A DNA stretch of 64,000 nt from Chengkuizengella sediminis (GCF_010078385.1 NZ_SIJC01000003.1:372001-436000), one strand, 5' to 3'. Positions 9,063 to 17,751 are shown, numbered from the stretch's first letter. Notes: a model not told the origin generated them from the letters alone. Program-made: numbers and translations.

Positions 9063-9830
9063 TTAAAAAATGCCAAATATTTTTTTTCTTTTTATTCGTT
9101 GCGGTTCTTCATAATGGATCATCTTACCTTCTATTAATCTTTGAGGGTTTTCCTGAAGCAAATCTCGCCAGTTGGCTCCAAACTCTTGGTCTATGTATTC
9201 GTAAGCTTCTTTTAAATAAAATCCTCTTCGTGTCACATGATGTACATCAGATGCAACAAAGTGAGTTTGATGATGTTCAATTAGTTGATTTGTAAATTTC
9301 TGAATTTTTTTTCCGAACTTTCCTACCACACTTGCAGCTGTGACTTGTGTTAATGCTCCATTTTTCACTAGCTGATATAACGTTTCTGGGTGTTCAATTA
9401 ATTCTTGATTTCTTTCAGGATGGACAATAATTGGCTTTAAACCAATTAACTGCAGGTCAAATAATAACTGATTTGTGTAACGTGGAACGTGGTTCGAGGG
9501 AAGCTCCACAAATAGGTATTTATGATCATTATTTAAGGCTAACAGCTCACCTTGCTCAATATCTTGAACCATATCACCATAAATTCGCGTTTCTTGTCCT
9601 GGGCATATTTCTAGTTGTATATTTTCTAAAAATAACTCTTCATTTAAACGCTCTACTGCTTCTAATATCTCGTCTTTGGAATTGTAATAAGAACCATTAC
9701 GATGATGTGGAGTAGCAATGATTTTGGTAATTCCTTGTTTTACCGCTTCTCTAGCAAGCTGCATACTTTCTTCTAGGTCTTTTGCCCCATCATCTACTCC
9801 AGGTAAGATATGACTATGTAAATCTATCAT
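9063..9830 (-). CDS. Tyrosine-protein phosphatase, CpsB/YwqE type (PHP domain)
   Basis: A 255-residue PHP-fold metallophosphatase. It has MIDLHSHILPGVDDGAK with the first metal-binding histidines, IATPHHRNG, a central LEICPGQETRI, IVHPERNQE and a late FVASDVHH motif. Enzymes of this family dephosphorylate the BY-kinase encoded next to them and so tune polysaccharide chain length. The ATG follows GGGTGGTG. The gene lies 210 bases after the kinase gene and is closed by its own terminator. Confidence 0.92.
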   Translation of the reverse strand: MIDLHSHILPGVDDGAKDLEESMQLAREAVKQGITKIIATPHHRNGSYYNSKDEILEAVERLNEELFLENIQLEICPGQETRIYGDMVQDIEQGELLALNNDHKYLFVELPSNHVPRYTNQLLFDLQLIGLKPIIVHPERNQELIEHPETLYQLVKNGALTQVTAASVVGKFGKKIQKFTNQLIEHHQTHFVASDVHHVTRRGFYLKEAYEYIDQEFGANWRDLLQENPQRLIEGKMIHYEEPQRIKRKKIFGIF

Positions 9831-10040
9831 TTTTTCACCACCCTAAATCTAGGAACTTATAATTATGGAAATAATATGCAATTACAATCAGGAATTTGTC
9901 GAAAAAGATAATATACTGTCCTATTTTAGCATGTTTTTCTTAAAATGAGAATAGAAAATAGTGCTTTTTTCCTATAAAACATTAAAAATTTACATTTCTA
10001 AGAAATTAGCACTATTCATAAAGTAATGGTTTATATTTAA
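9831..10040. other. Intercistronic region between kinase and phosphatase genes
   Basis: This 210-base gap holds a long imperfect inverted repeat. On the minus strand ATAGTGCT (about 10008-10015) pairs with AGCACTAT (about 9958-9965), around an inner AT-rich stem. It could be a processing or attenuation structure. No T-run of terminator quality follows. Confidence 0.35.
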
Positions 10041-10733
10041 TTAACTTCCATAATAAGAGTAATAATCTTGTTTTTTCGATGTTTTCTTCTGGTTTAATAC
10101 CGTACCCAAAATTTTCGTGTTCGCTTGTAATAATAGTTCTTTTGATTTCAATGCTGCCTCGACTTCTGTTTCTCCACTCTGTACGACTAATATGACGCCA
10201 TCACTTAAATCACCTAATATTTGTGCATCCGTTACAGCTAAAACAGGAGGACTATCAAACAGTACAATGTCAAAATTTTGTTTTGCTTCTTCTACAAATT
10301 GTTTCATTGCATTAGACCCTAACATTTCGGCAGGGTTAGGAGGGATTGGTCCGCTTGTAATGACAGACAAATGTTCAACATCTGTTTTACTGATCACCCC
10401 ATTCATAGCAGCTTGACCTACTAAAACATTTGTCAAACCAAAAGTGTTTAATAATTGAAAGGTGTAATGCATCGTTGGTTTACGGAGATCCGCATCAATT
10501 AATAATACACGTTTACCTTGCTGTGCAAACACAATCGCTAAATTGGCTGTTGTAGTTGATTTTCCTTCTGCTGGTGTTGATGAAGTGACTACAATGGATT
10601 TCATGTTTTGATCGACAGCCGCAAATTGAATGTTTGTGCGAATTGTACGATATTGTTCTGAGATAGGAGATTTTGGATTTGTTAATGTTACTAAACTACG
10701 TTGACTGGTTTGTTTCTGCTTTTTACGACTCAA
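10041..10733 (-). CDS. BY-type tyrosine kinase, CpsD/YwqD family
   Basis: About 230 residues: EQYRTIRTNIQFA, Walker A SSTPAEGKSTTTANLA, Walker A' VLLIDADLRKP, Walker B-type FDIVLFDSPP, and a C-terminal tyrosine cluster YYSYYGS that is the expected autophosphorylation site. It needs the adjacent membrane modulator for activity and controls export and polymerisation. The start is uncertain. I prefer the TTG at 10733, six bases after GGGGGTG; a GTG at 10742 or TTG at 10748 would add a few residues. It overlaps the end of the modulator gene. Confidence 0.9.
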   Translation of the reverse strand: MSRKKQKQTSQRSLVTLTNPKSPISEQYRTIRTNIQFAAVDQNMKSIVVTSSTPAEGKSTTTANLAIVFAQQGKRVLLIDADLRKPTMHYTFQLLNTFGLTNVLVGQAAMNGVISKTDVEHLSVITSGPIPPNPAEMLGSNAMKQFVEEAKQNFDIVLFDSPPVLAVTDAQILGDLSDGVILVVQSGETEVEAALKSKELLLQANTKILGTVLNQKKTSKKQDYYSYYGS

Positions 10734-11466
10734 TCGTAACACCCCCAACCGATCGGTTTTGCTGACTAACAGCTGAAGTTTTTTCTTCTTGTTCTCTAAT
10801 TTGACTAATAGAACCTAATACAGGCAACTCTAGTAACTTCTCGATATCCTGCTCTGTTTTCACTGTATTGTCTAAATACTCTAGTAAAAATGCCAACCCG
10901 ACACCTGCCATTAAACCAATGATAATCGCAATCGCTACGTTTAAGGTTGGATTCGGTTTAATTGGTGATGGATTCTCAGAAACTTTAGCTTCTGCTAATA
11001 TACTTACATTGTCTACGTTCATTAATTCTACAATTCTTATTTTAAATACGTTGGCGATCGTATTTGCTATATCAGCTGCTAATACTGGATTTTCATCTTC
11101 AACAACGATAGAGACCACTTGTGAGTTATTTTCAGGTTTAACGTTAATTTGATTTTTCAAAGTTCCAGAAGAGCGATCTAATTCAAGTTCTTCAATTACA
11201 ATATCTAAAATTGCTGGACTTTTTATAATAACACTATATGTACTAATTAATTCTGTATTCGTACGAATATCGTTAATATCAAATGCATTATTCTCTGACT
11301 TAGGATTATTCACTAAGATCTGAGTAGATGATTGATAGATCGGAGTTAATACAAATAAACTAACTACTGCACTTATAAGTGTCGCTATCACAGTAATCGT
11401 TAAAATTAACCATAATCTTTTTTTAACAATCTCGTATATTTCCTTTAAACTAATCGATTCTTCCAT
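10723..11466 (-). CDS. Wzz-domain chain-length/kinase modulator, CpsC/YwqC family
   Basis: A 247-residue protein with two membrane helices (about residues 18-40 and 175-195) around an extracellular Wzz domain: IYQSSTQILVNN at the front and a proline-rich AKVSENPSPIKPNPTLN before the second helix. It partners and activates the BY-kinase encoded downstream and sets polymer length. The ATG follows GGAGGAAAG. It is the first gene of the locus. A TGCTATAAT extended -10 sequence lies about 50 bases upstream. Confidence 0.9.
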   Translation of the reverse strand: MEESISLKEIYEIVKKRLWLILTITVIATLISAVVSLFVLTPIYQSSTQILVNNPKSENNAFDINDIRTNTELISTYSVIIKSPAILDIVIEELELDRSSGTLKNQINVKPENNSQVVSIVVEDENPVLAADIANTIANVFKIRIVELMNVDNVSILAEAKVSENPSPIKPNPTLNVAIAIIIGLMAGVGLAFLLEYLDNTVKTEQDIEKLLELPVLGSISQIREQEEKTSAVSQQNRSVGGVTIES

Positions 11467-11514
11467 TACTTACTTTCCTCCTGATAATAACCCTACAGCG
11501 GTTTGAATAAATGT

Positions 11515-11523
11515 ATTATAGCA
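11515..11523 (-). promoter_or_regulatory. Candidate extended -10 promoter of the polysaccharide operon
   Basis: TGCTATAAT on the minus strand, about 50 bases before the CpsC-like start codon. No good -35 is found at the usual spacing, as is typical of TGn extended -10 promoters. An inverted repeat (ATTCAC/GTGAAT, about 11549-11573) lies just upstream and might bind a regulator. Confidence 0.4.
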
Positions 11524-11602
11524 TAATTCGTCAAAATATTAATAAATATTCACTTAAGATAATATGGTGAATGTTGTTAAAGTAAAAAAACAGATACAGC
11601 TA

Positions 11603-12283
11603 TTATTCAATAGTGTAAGCGTCATTGATTGTCTCGATTAGTTTGCTAGCTGCTTCTCTAGGGTGATTGAAAGAGCTAATGGCTGAGATTAGCGCAACAC
11701 CGTCTGCCCCTGCATTTATCACGAGTTTTAAGTTGTTTTGATTGATTCCCCCTATGCCAACAATAGGGATTTTTATATTATTTTGTCTTAGGTGTCGAAT
11801 CATATCCGGACCGGCGACTTCATTTGTGTCCAGTTTTGTATTTGTTTCATACATAGGACCAACGCCTATATAATTTGCACCAAGTTTCACTGCTTCTGTT
11901 GCTTCGGATAAATTATGGGTAGAAATTCCTAACATTTTAGTCCCTACTAATTTTCTAATCTTGGATATGTCTCCATCCTCTTGACCGATATGAACTCCAT
12001 CTGCATCTAACTCTAATGCAAGATTTATATCATCATTTACAATAAAGGGAATATCATTTTGTTTGCATAAAAATTGCAGTTTTTTTCCTAATTGCAGCTT
12101 TTCCTCTCCCTGTAAAGCACCTTTTCCCTTTTCACGGTACTGAAAGATGGTGATGCCACCTTCTATGGCTTCGGACAAAACTTCTACAGGATGTTTTAAG
12201 CAATTCACACTACCCATAACAAAATATAGTTTTAAATGCTTTTTCATTAATTCTAATGAGATATTTTGAAAGCTTTTAGCCAT
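11603..12283 (-). CDS. thiE: Thiamine-phosphate synthase
   Basis: A 226-residue TIM-barrel enzyme that joins HMP-PP and the thiazole phosphate to give thiamin phosphate. Motifs: YFVMGS, FQYREKG, FIVNDDINLALELDADGVHIGQED, LGISTHNLSEA, YIGVGPMYETNTK and IVGIGGI. The ATG at 12283 has AGGTG nine bases upstream and overlaps the end of thiD by eight bases, so the two genes are coupled. A GTG four codons earlier is the alternative. TenI-like paralogs resemble this protein, but the VGPMYETNTK loop and thiD partnership favour ThiE. Confidence 0.92.
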   Translation of the reverse strand: MAKSFQNISLELMKKHLKLYFVMGSVNCLKHPVEVLSEAIEGGITIFQYREKGKGALQGEEKLQLGKKLQFLCKQNDIPFIVNDDINLALELDADGVHIGQEDGDISKIRKLVGTKMLGISTHNLSEATEAVKLGANYIGVGPMYETNTKLDTNEVAGPDMIRHLRQNNIKIPIVGIGGINQNNLKLVINAGADGVALISAISSFNHPREAASKLIETINDAYTIE

Positions 12284-13091
12284 TATTATATTCACCTACT
12301 GTGCGATGTGCAGCATGATTTAACGGTCCGTGACCACTTCCTATTTGCATAGCATTTACGATAGATACATGTACAAATTTCTTAGCGTTTCCTACAGCCT
12401 CTTTTATTGATCTTTCTTTAGCTAGTTCACTAGCGACTGCCGCAGCAAAGGTACAACCCGTTCCGTGTGTATTTTTTGTATTAATTCTTTTGCTCTGATA
12501 GGTTGTAAACTCAGTGCCGTCAAATAAAAGATCTATCACTTCATCTGAATTTGTATCATGTCCACCTTTAATCACTACATTTTGTGCACCTAAGTCGTAC
12601 AACATCTTCGCCGCTTCTTTTCGATCTTCTAAGGACTGAATCTTTCTTCCTGTTAAAGCTTCCGCTTCTGGCATGTTTGGTGTAATGACCTTACTTAAAG
12701 GTATCAATTGCTCTCGCATCGTTTTTACTGCTTCTTCTTGTAATAAAGGAGCGCCACCTTTAGCAATCATGACTGGATCAACAACCACATTTTCCCATCC
12801 ATATTGTTTGATCTTCTCACAAACAAGCCCAATCATTTCACTGTTGAATAACATCCCTGTTTTTATCGCATCGGCTCCCATGTCCGTACCAATAGAGTCA
12901 ATTTGATTGGCTACCGCTTCAAGTGATGAAGGATACACACCTTGTACTCCTAATGTATTTTGAGCTGTGATAGCAGTAATAGCTGACATGCCAAAGACCT
13001 CAAGCTCTTGAAAAGTTTTTAAATCGGCTTGGATGCCTGCTCCTCCACCGCTGTCCGAACCAGCTATCGTTAAAACTTTAATAGGTTTCAT
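12276..13091 (-). CDS. thiD: Hydroxymethylpyrimidine/phosphomethylpyrimidine kinase
   Basis: A 271-residue ribokinase-fold enzyme. It has TIAGSDSGGGAGIQADLKTF at the N-terminus, VVDPVMIAKGGAPLL, TPNMPEAEALTG and the anion-hole motif NTHGTGCTFAAAVA at the C-terminus. It phosphorylates HMP twice to HMP-PP for ThiE. The ATG before KPIKVLTIAG is preceded by AAAGGAG; an earlier in-frame start lacks one. No TPP riboswitch was found upstream, so its control differs from the thiazole operon unless the structured repeats just upstream are involved. Confidence 0.93.
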   Translation of the reverse strand: MKPIKVLTIAGSDSGGGAGIQADLKTFQELEVFGMSAITAITAQNTLGVQGVYPSSLEAVANQIDSIGTDMGADAIKTGMLFNSEMIGLVCEKIKQYGWENVVVDPVMIAKGGAPLLQEEAVKTMREQLIPLSKVITPNMPEAEALTGRKIQSLEDRKEAAKMLYDLGAQNVVIKGGHDTNSDEVIDLLFDGTEFTTYQSKRINTKNTHGTGCTFAAAVASELAKERSIKEAVGNAKKFVHVSIVNAMQIGSGHGPLNHAAHRTVGEYNNG

Positions 13092-13154
13092 TTTTTCTTC
13101 TCCTTTCAAACTTTTAAAAATGTAAAACAATTAAAATGTGCAGCATATTCATAT

Positions 13155-13284
13155 AAAGTGATTTGCTCTTATTCCTTCCACTTCATATTAATGTATCTCG
13201 ATTAATCCCAACCACTTCCTTGTGACTAACATCGACATCAGAACATCCTGTTCTGTAAAGTCAGTCACAAGAGCAAATCACTTT
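13155..13284 (-). repeat. Structured repeat copy A with 16-bp terminal stem
   Basis: Arms 13155-13170 and 13269-13284 are perfect 16-base reverse complements. On the minus strand the interior begins GTGACTGACTTT and ends GAAGTGGAAGGAAT, just like copy C. Inside is a second hairpin (CAGAACA/TGTTCTG, 13239-13255) and a near-complement of the conserved CTTGTGAC box at 13219-13230. It is larger than copy C, as if a nested hairpin had been inserted. Confidence 0.75.
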
Positions 13285-13374
13285 TTGGAAGTTTGTTAAT
13301 TTAATTCAAAGATGAGCTAAAATTTATAAATAAGACTCTCACTATAATATAGTGAATAGTCTGATCCATTGGTT

Positions 13375-13490
13375 GTCCACAAGAATTTGGTTGTTGTTAT
13401 TAATCGACCACTTGTGACTAACTTTACTGTACAGGAAGTGCTGTACAGACGTTAACCTTATAGAGGTGGATGTCACTAGTCAAGATTCAT
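13375..13490. repeat. Degenerate structured repeat copy B
   Basis: It contains the family box CTTGTGACTAAC at 13411-13422 followed by a CTGTACAG...CTGTACAG hairpin (about 13427-13448), but lacks intact 16-base terminal arms. It resembles the inner part of copy A and is probably a decayed or partial copy. The boundaries are approximate. Confidence 0.45.
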
Positions 13491-13599
13491 TAAATTACAG
13501 TGGAAGTAAAAAAATATTTATATTTTGAATTTCTCCATGACTCATCCATTTACTAATTATAAATTCTATATATTAATCAAAAAAACTTCTCTGATATGA

Positions 13600-13668
13600 A
13601 ATTCAATATACTCTTGTGACTGACTTTTGCGCACTTTGCAAGTGGAAAGAATAAGAGTATATTGAATT
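13600..13668 (+). repeat. Structured repeat copy C with 16-bp terminal stem
   Basis: Arms 13600-13615 and 13653-13668 are perfect 16-base reverse complements. The 37-base interior begins GTGACTGACTTT and ends CAAGTGGAAAGAAT. The five arm bases nearest the interior (CTCTT/AAGAG) are shared with copy A. The outer eleven differ in sequence but stay paired in each copy. Confidence 0.75.
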
Positions 13669-13709
13669 GGTTCAGCATACATATTCTTTTCTCTTTGAAA
13701 ATATCTCCC

Positions 13710-13735
13710 AAAAAAAGACTCCAAAGCAGGAGCCC
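13710..13735 (-). terminator. Terminator of the thiazole operon
   Basis: Downstream of thiF on the minus strand, GGCTCC pairs with GGAGTC (one G-U pair) around a short loop and is followed by seven T. Confidence 0.85.
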
Positions 13736-13755
13736 TCATAATTTATTCAACTTGT

Positions 13756-14775
13756 TTATCCCAAATACCGATGATACAAATTCTTAGCCTCAGTAATATC
13801 CTTCGTCCCATGAACAAGCACACGTCCATCCTGAAATATCACCATTCGATGTTCATCGATTTTAAAGTTTAACAGAAAAGGATTTAAATCTATCTCTCCA
13901 CCCTGCTTTTCCAACGTTTCGGCTAGATGTGGTAAATTAAGTTTTTTCGGTTCTGGTGGACGGATTTGCACTGTGTTTCTACCACATAAAACAGCTGTTT
14001 TTGTATGACTTCCAGCAGACAAGTATGGATACGTCGGATGTGATCCACACGATTTACAAGATTCTTTTTTCGCTCTATTTACATTAATCGCTGTATGTTG
14101 GTTTTTCCAAAGATCAAAGGATACAAGTTTGTTCCGTAAAGCTTCTTCGTCCTCAACTAATATTTTTAACGCTTCTGTCACCTGATAAGCCACTACCATT
14201 TGAACCGCAGGACTAATGATCCCCACCGTGTCACAAGTTGCTCCGCCAAGGGGTACTGTCTCTAACAAACAGTTCAAACAAGGTGTTTTCCCGGGAAATA
14301 TTGTATAGGACAACCCATAGCTGCCAACACAAGCTCCATAAATCCAAGGGATTTGGTGTTTTTGAGAAATATCGTTCACAAGTAAACGTGTATCAAAATT
14401 ATCTGTTGCATCTAAGATGAGATCAACACCTTCTACAAGTTGTTCGATTTCTTCTGTTGTCACATCCATTACATGAGCGTCCACATTCACTTCTGAATTT
14501 ATTTCTTTCAACCGTTTTTCCGCAGCAATCGCTTTTGGCATCCGGTTTGTTGCATCTGCTTCATCGTATAACTGCTGCCTTTGTAAGTTGCTCCACTCCA
14601 CATAATCTCTATCTACAATTGTAAGTTTACCAATACCTGCTCTCACTAAAGCTTCGGCATTACCTGTACCTAATGCACCCGCTCCGATTAACAACACATG
14701 TTTTTGGGATATCAGTTCCTGTCCTTTTTCACCAATGGGTGTAAATAAGGTTTGTCTTGAATATCGATCACTCAA
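13756..14775 (-). CDS. thiF: Thiazole biosynthesis adenylyltransferase ThiF
   Basis: A 339-residue E1-like enzyme that adenylates the ThiS C-terminus for sulfur transfer. It has the nucleotide motif [43 protein letters not shown] and two zinc-cysteine pairs (CLNC and CKSC). A C-terminal extension of about 80 residues follows the E1 core, as in Bacillus-type ThiF. The start is a TTG that overlaps the thiG stop (TTGA), indicating coupled translation. MoeB is the close relative, but the thiS-thiG neighbours settle the role. Confidence 0.92.
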   Translation of the reverse strand: MSDRYSRQTLFTPIGEKGQELISQKHVLLIGAGALGTGNAEALVRAGIGKLTIVDRDYVEWSNLQRQQLYDEADATNRMPKAIAAEKRLKEINSEVNVDAHVMDVTTEEIEQLVEGVDLILDATDNFDTRLLVNDISQKHQIPWIYGACVGSYGLSYTIFPGKTPCLNCLLETVPLGGATCDTVGIISPAVQMVVAYQVTEALKILVEDEEALRNKLVSFDLWKNQHTAINVNRAKKESCKSCGSHPTYPYLSAGSHTKTAVLCGRNTVQIRPPEPKKLNLPHLAETLEKQGGEIDLNPFLLNFKIDEHRMVIFQDGRVLVHGTKDITEAKNLYHRYLG

Positions 14776-15539
14776 ACGGTACTCAATCCTTCCGTTGGAC
14801 TACTGGCTGTTGCATAACGTTTTTTCGGGATACGTCCTGCTTCGTATCCTAAACGACCCGCTTCGATGCCTAACTTCATCGCTTGTGCCATCTTCACTGG
14901 ATCTTTTGCTCCAGATACTGCTGTGTTTAATAAAACACCATCTGCTCCCATCTCCATTGCAATGGCTGCATCCGAAGGTGCTCCAATTCCTGCATCTACA
15001 ATGACTGGTACTGTCGCTTGCTCAATAATAAAACTTAAATTCAATGGGTTAATAATCCCTTGACCAGAACCAATCGGTGATGCACCTGGCATAATGGCAT
15101 GTACACCTAAATCCTGTAACCTTTTTGCAAGTAACACATCATCAGATGTATAAGGTAATACGATAAATCCTTCAGCTAATAACTCTTCCGTTGCTTTTAG
15201 TGTTTCCACTGGATCTGGTAATAATGTTTTTGGATCACCAATCACTTCTACTTTAATCATGTCACATAAACCAGAAGCTTTAGCAAGTTTTGCAATACGT
15301 ACAGCCTCTTCCGCAGTAGATGCACCTGCTGTGTTTGGTAGAAGCTTAAATTTCTCCACTTCAATTTTCTCTAAAAAGTTAGGCTGGCTTGGTTCAAAGA
15401 TGTTCATTCTTCGTACAGAAAACGTTAAAATTTCAGTTTCAGAAACGTCCACCGCTTTTTTTTGAATATCAAAGTCAGGGTATTTCCCTGTACCTAACAT
15501 CAGTCTAGAATGGAATGAATAAGGTCCTATGTTTAACAA
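14772..15539 (-). CDS. thiG: Thiazole synthase
   Basis: A 255-residue TIM-barrel enzyme that builds the thiazole ring from deoxyxylulose 5-phosphate, ThiS thiocarboxylate and the ThiO product. It has [73 protein letters not shown] and [27 protein letters not shown]. The start is TTG after GGAGGCGG. That ribosome binding site lies within the final glycine codons of thiS, so the two are tightly coupled. Confidence 0.95.
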   Translation of the reverse strand: MLNIGPYSFHSRLMLGTGKYPDFDIQKKAVDVSETEILTFSVRRMNIFEPSQPNFLEKIEVEKFKLLPNTAGASTAEEAVRIAKLAKASGLCDMIKVEVIGDPKTLLPDPVETLKATEELLAEGFIVLPYTSDDVLLAKRLQDLGVHAIMPGASPIGSGQGIINPLNLSFIIEQATVPVIVDAGIGAPSDAAIAMEMGADGVLLNTAVSGAKDPVKMAQAMKLGIEAGRLGYEAGRIPKKRYATASSPTEGLSTV

Positions 15540-15540
15540 A

Positions 15541-15744
15541 TTAACCGCCTCCTACAAAATGTACAATCTCAATACGGTCCCCGTCTGAAATGTTGGTTCG
15601 CGCATGGTTCTCTTTTTCTAAAATATCATGATTTAATTCTACAATCACAACTTTTTCTTCTAGTTGAAAATGTGCTAATAGTTCGGTAACGAAACTAATT
15701 GAACTTGGCACTTCAACATTTTCTCCATTAATATGAAGTTTCAA
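15541..15744 (-). CDS. thiS: Sulfur carrier protein ThiS
   Basis: A 67-residue ubiquitin-like protein ending [10 protein letters not shown]. The terminal Gly-Gly is adenylated by ThiF and thiocarboxylated. I chose the TTG at 15744, five bases after GAGGTG, giving [13 protein letters not shown], which fits the usual 66-residue length. A GTG three codons earlier overlaps the ribosome binding site. It lies between thiO and thiG. Confidence 0.93.
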   Translation of the reverse strand: MKLHINGENVEVPSSISFVTELLAHFQLEEKVVIVELNHDILEKENHARTNISDGDRIEIVHFVGGG

Positions 15745-15800
15745 ATATATCACCTCTTTAAGGTACCCCAGAAAGTGAAGCTAATCTCTGTAGTTTAATA

Positions 15801-16916
15801 TTATACAGGGCGCTGAATACGAAACGGTGTTAAATCCACATCATCATATGGTTTCTTTTCGACTAGGTCCGCGATGATTTCTCCAGTGATAGGACTAAGG
15901 AGAATACCATTACGGTAGTGACCTGTCGCAATAAATAATCCTTGCCATTCTGGATGTTCGCTTAAGTAAGGTACACTATCTGCTGTTTGGGGACGAATCC
16001 CTGCCCACGTTTTCTCCCATTCCGCGTGCACGATGTCTGGCAGTAATCTTTTGGCTTTTCCTAATAAAGTAGAAATGCCATCCACCGTAACCTTTCGATC
16101 AAAGGTATTTTCCTTCATGGTAGCCCCAACGATAAGTCTGCCACCTTTTTTAGGTACAAGGTAACACCCATGTGAAAAGATCGTGGATTCAAGTATCGGT
16201 TTTTGAAATACAACCGAAAAGCACTCCCCTTTTACAGGATAATCAGACGATTCAATTCCAGTCTCTCGCAACAATCGATGGCTCCATGCTCCTGTGGTCA
16301 CAATTACATTTTCACTTTGCAGTGCACCTTGATCTGTTTTTACACCTTTGACTCTACCATTTTCTAAGATAAACGAAAATACTTCTGTATATTCTTGTAT
16401 CATTACCCCAAGTTTTGCAGCTGATTTTGCAAACGCAAGAGATAACTCTGGTGCTAACACATGACCATCGTTTGGAAGATATAATCCACCTAACACTGCC
16501 TTAGATAAAGCAGGTTCCTTTTCACGTAATTCATCTCTAGTGAACCATTCTACCTGTTCCCCTGCTTTTCGTTGGAATGAGATCATTTGCTTGTATTCGT
16601 TCACTTGCTCCTCTGTCACTGCGATCTTAAACATGCCTTTATTTGTTAATGCGATATCGATTCCACTCTGATCCTTGAGCTCGTCTGCTAACTTTGGGAA
16701 CATATTTCGGCTTTTTCTAGATAGTTCGAATAAAGGTCCGGCTTCCGTCATTTCAGCTTGTGCAGCTAACATGCCTGCGGCGGCTTGTGAAGCTTGTGAC
16801 GCTAGTCGTTCTTTTTCTAAAATGACGACTTTCAACCCTCGTTTTGCTAAGCTGTAGGCAACAGAGCTCCCAATGACCCCTCCCCCTACAACAATAACAT
16901 CGTAATGATTCACCAT
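15801..16916 (-). CDS. thiO: Glycine oxidase ThiO
   Basis: A 371-residue FAD enzyme of the DAAO family that oxidises glycine to the imine used by ThiG. It has an N-terminal dinucleotide-binding motif VIVVGGGVIGSSVAYSLAKRG, LEKERLASQASQAAAGML, and a C-terminal IRPQTADSVPYL with GHYRNGILLSP, the active-site and FAD-contact region. The ATG at 16916 has GGAGGGGAAG six bases upstream and overlaps the end of the TenI gene region (21 bases apart from its stop). Confidence 0.93.
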   Translation of the reverse strand: MVNHYDVIVVGGGVIGSSVAYSLAKRGLKVVILEKERLASQASQAAAGMLAAQAEMTEAGPLFELSRKSRNMFPKLADELKDQSGIDIALTNKGMFKIAVTEEQVNEYKQMISFQRKAGEQVEWFTRDELREKEPALSKAVLGGLYLPNDGHVLAPELSLAFAKSAAKLGVMIQEYTEVFSFILENGRVKGVKTDQGALQSENVIVTTGAWSHRLLRETGIESSDYPVKGECFSVVFQKPILESTIFSHGCYLVPKKGGRLIVGATMKENTFDRKVTVDGISTLLGKAKRLLPDIVHAEWEKTWAGIRPQTADSVPYLSEHPEWQGLFIATGHYRNGILLSPITGEIIADLVEKKPYDDVDLTPFRIQRPV

Positions 16917-16936
16917 GATCTTCCCCTCCATTCGGA

Positions 16937-17539
16937 TCACTTTAGTAGTTGTCGATATTTTATTACTTTCTTAAGAGGATCTTCCGCTTCCAACAACCCT
17001 GACATCACCGCAATACCTGAAGCTCCTGCTGTTAAAACTTCTTGAATGTTAGAAGGTTTTAAACCCCCTATTGCTATAACAGGAATTTGTAACTTTTGTG
17101 TAAGGGTTTCAAGTTCATTTAAACCTCTTCCAGGTAAACCTGGTTTTGAAGCCGTCTCATATACATGACCGTAAAAGACATAATCCACTTGTTTTTGTTC
17201 CATGGACAATGCCTCTTCTAAGGAATGTACAGAGCATCCTACTTTAAGATTCGGAAAGGTTTGTTTTACTAATTCAGCATCCAGACTATGATAAGCCAGA
17301 TGAACCCCTGATACACGACTAATAGCGGCTACATCCACTCGGTCATTGATCACGATTTTTGAAAGCGGGACACCTTTCTTTTTTAAAAAAGATACACCTA
17401 ACATAAGCTCTTTTGCACTTTTTTGTTTTTCTCGAATATGAAAAGCTGTTACATAGGGATGAATCTGTCCCGCAATATCAGCGAAATGTTGTAAAGAATC
17501 CTTCCCATTCGAGATCACATGCAATTCTCGCCCAGACAT
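16937..17539 (-). CDS. tenI: Thiazole tautomerase TenI
   Basis: A 200-residue ThiE-like TIM barrel with HVISNG, TAFHIREKQ, IVINDRVDVAAISRVSGVHLAYHS, VGCSVHSLEEA, VFYGHVYETASKPGLPGRG and VIAIGGL. In this family the enzyme aromatises the ThiG product rather than coupling it. I start at the ATG at 17539. An upstream in-frame ATG at 17602 would read through the riboswitch terminator hairpin and is unlikely. GGAG, eleven bases before the chosen ATG, is part of the hairpin's 3' arm. It is the first gene of the riboswitch operon. Confidence 0.9.
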   Translation of the reverse strand: MSGRELHVISNGKDSLQHFADIAGQIHPYVTAFHIREKQKSAKELMLGVSFLKKKGVPLSKIVINDRVDVAAISRVSGVHLAYHSLDAELVKQTFPNLKVGCSVHSLEEALSMEQKQVDYVFYGHVYETASKPGLPGRGLNELETLTQKLQIPVIAIGGLKPSNIQEVLTAGASGIAVMSGLLEAEDPLKKVIKYRQLLK

Positions 17540-17574
17540 AAAAAAATCCACTCCTTCATTCGTAAAGAGTGGAT
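17540..17574 (-). terminator. TPP riboswitch expression-platform terminator overlapping the tenI RBS
   Basis: On the minus strand ATCCACTC pairs with GAGTGGAT and is followed by a T-run that ends at the tenI ATG. The 3' arm carries the GGAG used by tenI, so the hairpin can both terminate transcription and hide the ribosome binding site. Confidence 0.8.
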
Positions 17575-17610
17575 TGATGTTTTTTCGTTTAAAATATGAC
17601 ATCTCATCTT

Positions 17611-17696
17611 CACTTCCCTACGCTGGAATAACCCAGATCAGGTACAAAGGGTCCAGAATTTCATTCTATCTCAGCCGATCGGCTCCCCTAGTGTAT
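17611..17696 (-). ncRNA. TPP riboswitch (THI element)
   Basis: On the minus strand the conserved elements appear in order: ACACTAGGGGAGCC, GGCTGAGATAG, a variable stem, GACCCTTTGTACCTGATCTG, GGGTTATTCCAGCGTAGGGA. Together these are the THI box. Bound TPP should favour the downstream terminator and switch off tenI-thiO-thiS-thiG-thiF. Confidence 0.96.
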
Positions 17697-17705
17697 CTTT
17701 CAATA

Positions 17706-17734
17706 TCTTAACATGAATACTTGCGTTGAGGCAA
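17706..17734 (-). promoter_or_regulatory. Promoter of the TPP-riboswitch operon
   Basis: On the minus strand TTGCCT and TTAAGA are separated by 17 bases, and the riboswitch aptamer begins about 10 bases downstream. This fits a vegetative sigma-A promoter. Confidence 0.55.
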
Positions 17735-17751
17735 TGAACGATTATTGACGA

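Larger units (their letters stand above)
13092..13709. other. Non-coding gap with structured repeats between thiD and thiF
   Basis: About 620 bases without a supported gene. It holds three related repeat elements (13155-13284, about 13375-13490, 13600-13668) listed separately. The promoter for thiD-thiE should be near 13092-13150, but I could not define it. Confidence 0.6.

Noticed and set aside
13092-13300. A second TPP riboswitch upstream of thiD
   Set aside because: No CTGAGA or ACCTGATCTGG elements are present; the structures there belong to the repeat family.
13155-13668. Integron attC sites or a CRISPR array
   Set aside because: The conserved boxes sit inside the stems rather than at attC-type RYYYAAC/GTTRRRY ends, no integrase is nearby, and there are only three irregular, non-spaced copies.
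17540-17602. N-terminal extension of TenI from the ATG at 17602
   Set aside because: The extension would be translated through the riboswitch terminator hairpin and has no family similarity. The ATG at 17539 fits.
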